Origin: Casuarina equisetifolia
Taxonomy: Eukaryota > Streptophyta > Magnoliopsida > Fagales > Casuarinaceae
Length of the DNA stretch: 64,000 nucleotides
Direction of reading: 5' to 3'
NCBI GenBank assembly: GCA_028551475.1
Contig: CM052355.1
Coordinates: forward strand, 620,001 to 684,000
In this document: piece after piece, positions 38,101 to 50,100 of the stretch
How the letters are laid out: the number at the start of each line of letters is the position of its first letter
How positions within the stretch are numbered: position 1 is the stretch's first letter
Program-made: the position numbers and the translations under genes
The notes under the pieces: generated by a model
Databases searched by the model: none
Seen by the model: the letters and a program-made list of their open reading frames with translations, nothing else
Told to the model about the DNA's origin: nothing

Positions 38101-40243
38101 CACGATACATCTTCAAAATCAAATTCAAATTCAAACTCAAAAACAAACCGTTGATACACAACGGTCTATTTGAAATTCCTGTATATAAGTGATACTTGTA
38201 TAATCCTCCATATCATCTTTTCATTTTTTTTTATAGAAAGTATCTATCCAGAAAAGAAGCATTCACGTCAAGACAATAAAGAAAAGTCCAAGATGGCCCA
38301 CTCCTCTGAAAAAGTATCTGCTCATCATTATAAGCCGACAACCTCTGAAATCCCTTTTTCAATTTCTCCAAAAATACACGATACATCTTCAAAATAAAAT
38401 TCAAATTCAAACTCAAAAACAAACCGTTGATACACAACGGTCTCTTTGAAATTCCTGTATATAAGTGATACTTGTATAATCCTCCATATCATCTTTTCAT
38501 ATTTTTTTAAAGAAAGTATCTATCCAGAAAAGAAGCATTCACGTCAAGGCAATAAAGAAAAGTCCAAGATGGCCACCTCCTCTGAAAAAGTATCTGCTCA
38601 TCATTCTAAGCCAACAACCTCTGAAATCCCTGTTTCAGTTTCTCCCACAATACACGATACATCTTCAAAATAAAATTCAAATTCAAACACAAAAACAAAC
38701 CGTTGATATACAACGGTCTCTTTGAAATTCCTATATATAAGTGATACTTGTATAATCCTCCATATCATCTTTTCATATTTTTTTTAAAGAAAGTATCTAT
38801 CCAGAAAAGAAGCATTCACGTTAAGGCAATAAAGAAAAGTCCAAGATGGCCTCATCCTCTGAAAAAGTATCTGCTCATCATTCTAAGCCGTAAACCTCTG
38901 AAATCCCTTTTTCAGTTTCTCCCACAATACACGATACATCTTCAAAATCAAATTCAAATTCAAACTAAAAAACAAACTGTTGATACACAACGGTCTCTTT
39001 GAAATTCCTGTATATAAGTGATACTTGTATAATCCTCCATATCATCTTTTCATACTTTTTTAAAGAAAGTATCTATCCAGAAAAGAAGCATTCACGTCAA
39101 GACCATAAAGAAAAGTTCAAGATGGCCCCCTCCTCTGAAAAAGTATCCTCTCATCATTCTAAGCCGACAGCCTCTGAAATCCCTTTTTCAGTTTCTCCAA
39201 CAATACACGATACATCTTCAAAATAAAATTCAAATTCAAACTCAAAAACAAACCGTTGATACACAACGGTCTCTTTGAAATTCTTGTATATAAGTGATAC
39301 TTGTATAATCCTCCATATCACCTTTTCATGTTTTTTTAAAGAAAGTATCCATCCAGAAAAGAAACATTCACGTTAAAGCAATAAAGAAAAGTCCAAGATG
39401 GCCCCCTCCTCTGAAAAAGTATCTGCTCCTCACTCTAAGCCGACAACCTCTAAAATCCCTTTTTCAGTTTCCCCAACAATACACGATACATCTTCAAAAT
39501 CAAATTCAAATTCAAACTTAAAAACAAACCGTTGATACATAACGGTCTCTTTGAAATTCCTATATATAAGTGATATTTGTATAATCCTCCATATCATCTT
39601 TTCATATTTTTTTAAAGAAAGTATCTATCCAAAAAAGAAGCATTCACGTCAAGCCAATAAAGAAAAGTCCAAGATGGCCTCCTCCTCTGAAAAAGTATCT
39701 GCTCATCATTCTAAGCCGACAACCTCTGAAATCCCTTTTTCAGTTTCTCCAATAATACACGATACATCTTCAAAATCAAATTCAAATTCAAACTCAAAAA
39801 CAAACCGTTGATACACAACGGTCTTTTTGAAATTCTTGTATATAAGTGATACTTGTATAATCCTCCATATCATCTTTTCATATTTTTTTAAAGAAAGTAT
39901 CTATCCAAAAAAGAAGCATTCACGTCAAGGCAATAAAGAAAAGTCCAAGATGGCCCCCTCCTCTGAAAAAGTTTCTGCTCCTCATTTTAAGCCGACAACC
40001 TCGGAAATCCCTTTTTCAGTTTCTCCAACAATACACGATACATCTTCAAAATCAAATTCAAATTCAAACTCAAAAACAAACTGTTGACACACAACGGTCT
40101 CTTTGAAATTCTTGTATATAAGTGATACTTGTATAATCCTCCATATCATCTTTTCATATTTTTTTAAAGAAAGTATCTATCCAGAAAAGAAGCATTCACG
40201 TCAAGGCAATAAAGAAAAGTCCAAGATGGCCCCCTCGTCTGAA
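35155..40243 (+). repeat. Long-range duplicated satellite block (35155-36130 and 39268-40243)
   Basis: Two blocks of about 975 bp, 4,113 bp apart, share rare variants in the same order: CACCTTTTCATG, AAACATTCACGTTAAAGC, CAGTTTCCCCAAC, CTATATATAAGTGATATTTG, GATGGCCTCCTCC and CCCTCGTCTG. The match stops inside a monomer just after CCCTCGTCTGAAAAAGT, so the breakpoint is not at a monomer edge. A separate three-monomer block at 33506 is repeated at 36266 (offset 2,760 bp), and the monomer at 40381 is repeated at 43930. Confidence 0.85.
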
Positions 40244-43200
40244 AAAGTATCTGCTCATCATTCTAAGCCGACAACCTCTGAAATCCCTTTTTCAGTTTCT
40301 CCAACAATACACGATACATCTTCAAAATCAAATTCAAATTCAAACTCAAAAACAAACCGTTGATACACAACGGTCTCTTTGAAATTCTTGTATATAAGTG
40401 ATACTTGTATAATCCTCCATATCACCTTTTCATATTTTTTTAAAGAAAGTATCTATCCAGAAAAGAAGCATTGACGTCAAGGCAATAAAGAAAAGTCCAA
40501 GATGGCCCCCTCCTCTGAAAAAGTATCTGCTTCTCATTCTAAGCCAACAACCTCTAAAATCCCTTTGTCAGTTTCTCCAACAATACACGATACATCTTCA
40601 AAATAATATTCAAATTCAAACTCAAAAACAAACCGTTGATACACAACGGTCTCTTTGAAATTCTTGTATATAAGTGATACTTGTATAATCCTCCATATCA
40701 TCTTTTCATTTTTTTTTTAAAGAATGTATCTATCCAGAAAAGAAGCATTCACGTCAAGACCATAAAGAAAAGTTCAAGATGGCCCCCTCCTCTGAAAAAG
40801 TATCCTCTCATCCTTCTAAGCCGACAACCTCTGAAATCCCTTTTTCAGTTTCTCCAACAATACACGATACATCTTCAAAATAACATTCAAATTCAAACTA
40901 AAAAAATAACCGTTGATACACAACAGTCTATTTTAAATTCCTGTATATAAGTGATACTTGTATAATCCTCCATATCATCTTTTCATATTTTTTTAAAGAA
41001 AGTATCTATCCAGAAAAGAGGCATTCACGTCAAGGCAATAAAAAAAAGTCCAAGATGGCCACCTCCTTTGAAAAAGTATCTGCTCATCATTCTAAGCCGA
41101 CAACCTCTAAAATCCATTTTTTAGTTTCTCCAACAATACACGATACATCTTCAAATTCAAATTCAAATTCAAATTCCTGTATATAAGTGATACTTGTATA
41201 ATCCTCCATATCATCTTTTCATATTTTTTTAAAGAAAGTATCTATCCAGAAAAGAAGCAATCACGTCAAGACAATAAAGAAAAGTCCGAGATGGCCCCCT
41301 CCTCTGAAAAAGTACATGCTCATCATTCTAAGCCGACAACCTCTGAAATCCCTTTTTCAGTTTCTCCAACAACACACGATACATCTTCAAAATCAAATTC
41401 AAATTCAAACTCAAAAACAAACCGTTGATACACAACGGTCTCTTTCAAATTCCTGTATATAAGTGATACTTGTATAATCGTCCATATCATCTTTTCATAT
41501 TTTTTTAAAGAAAGTATCTATCCAGAAGAGAAGCATTCACATCAAGACAATAAAGAAAAGTCCAAGATGGCCCCCTCCTCTGAAAAAGAATCCGCTCATC
41601 ATTCTAAGCCGACAACCTCTGAAATCCTTTTTCCAGTTTCTCCAACAATACACGATACATCTTCAAAATAAAATTCAAATTCGAACTCAAAAACAAACCG
41701 TTGATACACAACGGTCTCTTTGAAATTCCTGTATATAAGTGATACTTGTATAATCCTCCATATCATCTTTTCATATTTTTTTTAAAGAAAGTATCTATCC
41801 AGAAAAGAAGCATTCACGTTAAGGCAATAACGAAAAGTCCAAGATGGCCTCCTCCTCTGAAAAAGTATCTGCTCATCATTCTAAGCCGAGAACCTCTGAA
41901 ATCCCTTTTTCAGTTTCTCCAACAATACACGATACATCTTCAAAATCAAATTCAAATTCAAACTTAAAAACAAACCGTTGATACACAACGGTCTCTTTGA
42001 AATTCCAGTATATAAGTGATACTTGTATAATCCTCCATATCATCTTTTCATATTTTTTTAAATAAAGTATCTATCCAGAAAAGAAGCATTCACGTCAAGA
42101 CAATAATGAAAAGTCCAAGATGGCCCCCTCCTCTGAAAAAGTACCTGCTCATCATTCTAAGCCGACAACCTCTGAAATCCATTTTTCAGTTTCTCCAACA
42201 ATACACGATACATCTTCAAAATCAAATTCAAATTCAAACTCAAAAACAAACCGTTGATACACAACGGTCTCTTTGAAATTCCTGTATATAAGTGATACTT
42301 GTATAATCCTCCATATCATCTTTTCATATTTTTTTAAAGAAAGTATCTATCCAGAAAAGAAGCATTCACGTCAAGGCAATAAAGAAAAGTCCATGATGGC
42401 CCCCTCCTCTGAAAAAGTATCTGCTCATCATTCTAAGCCGACAACCTCTGAAATCCCTTTTTCAGTTTCTCCAACAATACACGATACATCTTCAAAATCA
42501 AATTCAAATTCAAACTCAAAAACAAACCGTTGATACACAACGGTCTCTTTGAAATTCTTGTATATAAGTGATACTTGTATAATCCTCCATATCATCTTTT
42601 CATATTTTTTTAAAGAAAGTATCTATCCAGAAAAGAAGCATTCACGTCAAGACAATAAAGAAAAGTGCAAGATGGCCCCCTCCTCTGAAAAAGTATCTGC
42701 TCATCATTCTAAGCCGACAACCTCTGAAATCCCTTTTTCAGTTTCTCCCACAATACACGATACATCTTCAAAATCAAATTCAAATTCAAACTCAAAAACA
42801 AACCGTTGATACACAACGGTCTATTTGAAATTCCTGTATATAAGTGATACTTGTATAATCCTCCATATCATCTTTTCATATTTTTTTAAAGAAAGTATCT
42901 ATCTAGAAAAGAAGCATTCACGTCAAGACAATAAAGAAAAGTCCAAGATGGCCCCCTCCTCTGAAAAAGTATCTGCTCATCATTCTAAGCCGACAACCTC
43001 TGAAATCCCTTTTTCAGTTTCTCCAACAATACACGATACATCTTCAAAATCAAATTCAAATTCAAACTCAAAAACAAACCGTTGATACACAACGGTCTCT
43101 TTGAAATTCCTGTATATAAGTGATTCTTGTATAATCGTCCATATCATCTTTCAATATTTTTTTAAAGAAAGTATCTATCCAGAAGAGAAGCATTCACGTC

Positions 43201-46200
43201 AAGACAATAAAGAAAAGTCCAAGATGGCCCCCTCCTCTGAAAAAGTATCTGCTCATCATTCTAAGCCGACAACCTCTGAAATCCCTTTTTCAGTTTCTCC
43301 AACAATACACGATACATCTTCAAAATAAAATTCAAATTCAAACTCAAAAACAAACCGTTGATACACAACGGTCTCTTTGAAATTCCTGTATATAAGTGAT
43401 ACTTGTATAATCCTCCATATCATCTTTTCATATTTTTTTAAAGAAAGTATCTATCCAGAAAAGAAGCATTCACGTCAAGACAATAAAGAAAAGTCCAAGA
43501 TGGCCCCCTCCTCTGAAAAAGTATCTGCTCATCATTCTAAGCCGACAACCTCTGAAATCCCTTTTTCAGTTTCTCCAACAATACACGATACATCTTCAAA
43601 TCAATTCAAATTCAAACTCAAAAACAAACCGTTGATACACAACGGTCTCTTTGAAATTCTTGTATATAAGTGATACTTGTATAATCCTCCATATCATCTT
43701 TTCATATTTTTTTAAAGAAAGTATCTATCGAGAAAAGAAGCATTCACGTCAAGACAATAAAGAAAAGTCCAAGATGGCCCCCTCCTCTGAAAAAGTATTT
43801 GCTCATCATTCTAAGCCGACAACCTCTGAAATCCCTTTTTCAGTTTCTCCAACAATACACGATACATCTTCAAAATCAAATTCAAATTCAAACTCAAAAA
43901 CAAACCGTTGATACACAACGGTCTCTTTGAAATTCCTGTATATAAGTGATACTTGTATAATCCTCCATATCACCTTTTCATATTTTTTTAAAGAAAGTAT
44001 CTATCCAGAAAAGAAGCATTGACGTCAAGGCAATAAAGAAAAGTCCAAGATGGCCCCCTCCTCTGAAAAAGTATCTGCTTCTCATTCTAAGCCAACAACC
44101 TCTAAAATCCCTTTGTCAGTTTCTCCAACAATACACGATACATCTTCAAAATAAAATTCAAATTCAAACTCAAAAACAAATCGTTGATACACAACGGTCT
44201 CTTTGAAATTCCTGTATATAAGTGATACTTGTATAATCCTCCATATCATCTTTTCATATTTTTTTAAAGAAAGTATCTATCCAGAAAAGAAGCATTCACG
44301 TCAAGACAATAAAGAAAAGCCCAAGATGGCCCCCTCCTCTGAAAAAGTATCTGCTCATCATTCTAAGCCGACAAACTCTGAAATCCCTTTTTCAGTTTCT
44401 CCAACAATACACGATACATCTTCAAATTCTAATTCAAATTCAAATTCCTGTATATAAGTGATACTTGTATAATCCTCCATATCATCTTTTCATATTTTTT
44501 TAAAGAAAGTATCTAGCCAGAAAAGAAGCATTCACGTCAAGACAATAAAGAAAAGTCCAAGATGGCCCCCTCCTCTGAAAAAGTATTTGCTCATCATTCT
44601 AAGCCGACAACCTCTGAAATCCCTTTTTCAGTTTCTCCAACAATACACGATACATCTTCAAAATCAAATTCAAATTCAAACTCAAAAACAAACCGTTGAT
44701 ACACAACGGTCTCTTTGAAATTCCTGTATATAAGTGATACTTGTATAATCCTCCATATCATCTTTTCATATTTTTTTAAAGAAAGTATCTATCCAGAAAA
44801 GAAGCATTCACATCAAGACAATAAAGAAAAGTCCAAGATGGCCCCCTCCTCTGAAAAAGTATCTGCTCATCATTCTAAGCCGACAACCTCTGAAATCCCT
44901 TTTTCTGTTTCACCAACAATACACGATACATCTTCAAAATCAAATTCAAATTCAAAATCAAAAACAAACCGTTGATACACAACGGTCTCTTTGAAATTCC
45001 TGTATATAAGTGATACTTGTATAATCCTCCATATCATCTTTTCATATTTTTTTAAAGAAAGTATCTATCCAAAAAAGAAGCATTCACGTCAAGACAATAA
45101 AGAAAAGTCCAAGATGGCCCCCTCCTCTGAAAAAGTATCCTCTCATCATTCTAAGCCAACAACCTCTGAAATCCGTTTGTCAGTTTCTCCAGCAATACAC
45201 GATACATCTTCAAAATAAAATTCAAATTCAAACTCGAAAACAAACCGTTGATACACAACGGTCTCTTTGAAATTCCTGTATATAAGTGATACTTGTATAA
45301 TCCTCCATATCATCTTTTCATATTTTTTTAAAGAAAGTATCTATCCAGAAAAGAAGCATTCACGTCAAGACAATAAAGAAAAGTCCAAGATGGCCCCCTC
45401 CTCTGAAAAAGTATCCTCTCATCATTCTAAGCCGACAACCTCTCAAATCCCTTTGTCAGTTTCTCCAATAATACACGATACATCTTCAAAATAATATTCA
45501 AATTCAAACTCAAAAACAAACCGTTGATACACAACGGTCTCTTTGAAATTCTTGTATATAAGTGATACTTGTATAATCCTCCATATCATCTTTTCATTTT
45601 TTTTTTAAAGAATGTATCTATCCAGAAAAGAAGCATTCACGTCAAGACAATAAAGAAAAGTCCAAGATGGCCCCCTCCTCTGAAAAAGTATCCTCTCATC
45701 ATTCTAAGCCGACAGCCTCTGAAATCCCTTTTTCAGTTTCTCCAACAATACACGATACATCTTCAAAATAAAATTCAAATTCAAACTCAAAAACAAACCG
45801 TTGATACACATCGGTCTCTTTGAAATTCCTGTATATAAGTGATACTTGTACAATCCTCCATATCATCTTTTAATATTTTTTTAAAGAAAGTATCTGTCCA
45901 GAAAAGAAGCATTCACGTCAAGATAATAAAGAAAAGTCCAAGATGGCCCCCTCCTCTGAAAAAGTATCCTCTCATCATTCTAAGCCAACAACCTCTGAAA
46001 TCCCTTTTTCAGTTTCTCCAACAATACACGATACATCTTCAAATTCAAATTCAAATTCAAATTCCTGTATATAAGTGATACTTGTATAATCCTCCATATC
46101 ATCTTTTCATATTTTTTTAAAGAAAGTATCTATCCAGAAAAGAAGCATTCACGTCAAGACAATAAAAAAAAGTCCAAGATGGCCCCCTCCTCTGAAAAAG

Positions 46201-46780
46201 TATCTGCTCATCATTCTAAACCGACAACCTCTGGAATCCCTTTTTCAGTTTCTCCAACAATACACGATACATCTTCAAAATCAAATTCAAATTCAAACTC
46301 AAAAACAAACCCTTGATACGCAACGGTCTCTTTGAAATACTTGTATATAAGTGGTACTTTTATAATCCTCCATATCATCTTTTCATATTTTTTTAAAGAA
46401 AGTATCTATCCAGAAAAGAAGCATTCACGTCAAGACAATAAAGAAAAGTCCAAGATGGCCCCCTCCTCTGAAAAAGTACCTGCTCATCATTCTAAGCCGA
46501 CAACCTCTGAAATCCCTTTTTCAGTTTCAGCAACAATACACGATACATCTTCAAAATCAAATTCAAATTCAAAATCAAAAACAAACCCTTGATACACAAC
46601 GGTCTCTTTGAAATTCCTGTATATAAGTGATACTTGTACAATCCTCCATATATCTTTTCATATTTTTTTAAAGAAAGTATCTATCCAGAAAAGAAGCATT
46701 CACGTCAAGACAATAAAGAAAAGTCCAGGATGGCCCCCTCCTTTGAAAAAGTATCTGCTCATCATTCTAAGCCGACAACC

Positions 46781-47106
46781 AAGAAGTTATCTGAAGTTAT
46801 AAGCTTATATTACAAATACCCTTATTTTTAATATAAAATTTTATTAATCCACGCTTTATCTAATTTATCCAAACATAGTGCCCGCTCCTCGCGTAATCGT
46901 TTACACGCCTACGTGGCGTTATTAGACAGGGTGGATGGCGTCGACGTCGAGAACATAGGAAAAGCACACCGGTTCGCAACACGGGGGTAGTTTTTCATTC
47001 TTTATGAATTGAACTGAGACGGTTCTCGTTTCTCCTCTTTCTTTCTTTCTTTCATTCTTTCCCAATTATTTTTTCTTTCAGTAGCAAGAGTGTTGCAGAG
47101 ATAACG
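46781..47106 (+). promoter_or_regulatory. Upstream region and 5' leader of MINPP
   Basis: The whole space between the satellite end and the MINPP start codon is 326 bp. It includes an AT-rich part (46790-46860), a CG-containing stretch (46880-46990) and a CT-rich leader with CTTT repeats at about 47034-47070, a common feature of plant 5' UTRs. I see no clear TATA box at a fitting distance. The promoter must therefore be short or extend into satellite DNA. Confidence 0.5.
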
Positions 47107-50100
47107 ATGATGGCGAAGGCTGTGGCTTTTCTGCCGTTACTGTTTTTATGCCAACTAACTTGTTCAAATGCCGAAGAAGCTTTCGATGTTCGGCAACATC
47201 TGTCTACCGTAACCAGGTCTCCCTTTCTCTCGCACCCACTAATATTACTAATCGCTTAGAAAAGCGATTATGATTTAGTTAATTTGAAGTTCAGCTTTTA
47301 GGTTTTTAGCTTTCTGTTTCGCATTTGTTCAGAAGTGGTCTTATTCTGCGAATGAAAGTACAGGTTCAGTTGTAGAATTTCTATGTGTAGTGGTGCATCT
47401 AAACGGATCTTCTGATCTTACTGTCCTTTGTGGTGGCTGAGAAATTTGAGGAAACGAATGGAAAGTGTAATTCTTGTTTCTGAATTCCTTGTATTGTTGT
47501 GCAAGAACGAAAGGAAATCACAATCGGAAATGGAATAGTCTTCAAGCTGAGGGTGCTCTTATAGTCAGTCTTAGAAAACAGGGTCATTTAGCTATGTGGA
47601 CGGCATATAAATAGTATCTTCGTGTGTGTTGATGCAATTGCAGTGCATGATGTTTCGTATTGCAGTCATTGGTAATACAAGTCAAAAGCATGGAATTTGG
47701 TGGTTTTGGTGTAACTGATTACTTATTTTCCGTGCAGTTATGCCGCCGCAAAAGAACTTTCTGAGAATTCTGTCGTAAAATCAAATGCTCCTGATGGTTG
47801 TACGCCCATCCACTTAAATCTCGTGGTAATTTTCCATCACAGGATTTAGATTGTCTATACTTGATTTTTCATTCACGGCGTGTTTCTTCAATGTAATTAT
47901 GGCATTAGTTTAAATGTTGAATTTGAAGGCACCTCAAAACGTGATTTTTTAAGAGAAGACTATTAGAAGAGGTGGTAGAATAAAGAATTGAAAATAAATA
48001 AAATAGAGTCCTTCAAAGAAAGTCCCATCTTCTTGAGGTATTGCAGTTTGGATTAAACCACCATTGTGTATCATATAATTTGCTTTCTCATTTTTATATC
48101 TACGGACCTTGGGAAACCTTTGCATATGTGGTGTTTAACATGGATTGCTTTTTCATGTTGTAATATACGATACTCCCTTAGTGCATCAAAGAGTTAGAGA
48201 TCAGTCAAAATGTTGATTTATGTTTTATAGACCAAAGCCGCCTAATATAGCTTTTATTTGTCAGTCAAGGCATGGAACTCGTGCTCCTACAAAGAAAAGG
48301 ATAAAAGAGTTGGACAATTTGGAAGCTCGCATAAAAGCACTCCTTAGAGATGCAGAAGAATATAAATTGTCTTTGGAAAAAGTTCCTTCCTGGTTACAAG
48401 GTTGGCAATCTCCTTGGAAGGGGAAGCCAAGGGGGGGAGAGCTCATTAGCAAAGGAGAGGATGAACTGTATGATCTTGGAATGAGGATTAGAGAAAAATT
48501 TCCAGATCTATTTACTGAAGAATACCATCCTGATGTGTATGCAATACGGGCAACTCAGGTGACATGTCCTTCAATTTTGTTTTCAGTCATGCAAAAATGC
48601 ATCATATTTTAATATGTTGCCTCGGGACTTCCTGTGGGAATCAATGTCAGAAATAAATGGCAAGTTGTTTTATCTGATGCCTTGTCATTTCTCATTTTGG
48701 AGCTATGCTCCTGAATGCCAAACTGGTGTTGTTTGACTGCAGCATTTTGGCTGTTGTTATGGTATGAGATACTTCTCTTCCCTTCTCTCTAGAACATATG
48801 GAATGTATAAACTCATGTATTTATGTCTTCTGATGAGATAGGTCCCTCGGGCATCAGCTAGTGCTGTAGCATTCGGAATGGGGCTATTCAGTGGGAAGGG
48901 AAGACTTGGAAAAGGACGTCAGCGAGCTTTTGCAGTCACTAGTGAAAGCCGTGCAAGCGATATATTGCTAAGGTTTTATGAATCTTGTCAAAGCTACAAG
49001 GTAATTTGTGAATTTTTTCTTCTTTTTTTTTGGTTTGTTTTGTTTGGGTTGTGTGTTTTGGGGGCAGTAAAGTATGGCATTTAAGTTCAACGATTTCCGT
49101 TTCACAATACATTAAGACTGCTCAAACTTAATAGATGCCCAGAGAAATGAATAGGACTCCTTCAATTTGTCGTTCATGATGGCTTAGGCCCTCATAGTCT
49201 TCTGGATCCAAAACCATGTTAGGCTGTACTATGGTATGAGTATCTCCTGTGGGAACTGCTGATTTTAGTGCTAAGAAGTATACTAAATGCACAGACTCTG
49301 CATTTCTCTGCACCTTGACGGAAAATATGCTCATCGCTTTGGTGATAGATTAGGTTCCTCCACTGCCTCTATCTAAGTTGGTATTTTGCAGCCTGTAGTT
49401 ATTTTCTCACCCGTAAGTCATATCTTTGAACCCATATTAGATAGACCTTTTTTCCGTCTGATTACAAAAAGTTGTCACCTTAAGTTTTGCTCTTCCCTTG
49501 AGACCGGAAGTTGTTGGCTTGAGTTATGGGAAACACGGTATGTAAAATTCTGGTTACCATAGATTCGTTAAATTTTTTGTGATTTGATGACTGATCATGA
49601 ATACCATCAATAATTTTATAGCCCTTTGCTCTTTATTTAATTTTTGTGAAGACGACACTAAAAAGTCAATGGATACTTTTTTCTCTTTACTGTGATAGAA
49701 GCATAAACATAAATCTTGTTTCAATTTATGGAAATTGAAACTTGTATCTTATGAAAGGCCATTTACACTATTGAAACCATGCTTAGGGGGGAAGATAATA
49801 ACCACATGATTAGGTGATGGGTTACCTATCATATATCCTCCCCTCATAATCGAGGAGGGAGAGAACTCATGCGTTCCAGATGTACAGATGTGAATTGTAT
49901 CTGCCATATCACAAATGTGAAAAAATGGTCCATAGGTTTTTGCATGCAGTAGCTGTCTTGCAGAGCTTCACTTGCCCATTATGCATTCTGATGCAGGATT
50001 ACAGGATAAAGGAGGAGCCTGCTGTTGCTAAGCTTAAGGAACCTATCTTGGATGAAATTACCTCTGCATTAGCTAGTCGCTATGGGTTGAATTTTACGAG

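Larger units (their letters stand above)
28864..46780 (+). repeat. 276-bp satellite array, right block
   Basis: Continues the left block in the same orientation and phase after the LINE: the rest of the interrupted monomer, then about 64 complete monomers from 29092 to 46607, and a last partial one ending at CCGACAACC near 46780. Most monomers are 276 bp and several 275. Four are 236 bp (starting at the TATA-like motif near 37391, 40942, 44213 and 45830), and one near 36818 carries 12 extra bases in its AAATTC run. Blocks of neighbouring monomers recur as units, which indicates unequal crossing-over. Confidence 0.97.

Noticed and set aside
17579-46592. Dozens of 86-92-residue frames as a tandem gene family
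   Set aside because: Their apparent starts are TTG, not ATG; a second frame and parts of the minus strand are equally open; many copies carry stops or frameshifts. They reflect the satellite consensus rather than shown genes. Only the 45-codon ATG frame is kept, as a hypothesis.
17338-46780. Regular repeats as a CRISPR-like array
   Set aside because: Repeats are contiguous 276-bp units without spacers, in a eukaryotic nuclear context with introns and retroelements; there are no cas genes.
17338-46780. Centromeric satellite
   Set aside because: The period and the intact genes close by do not favour it, but sequence alone cannot exclude it; not asserted.
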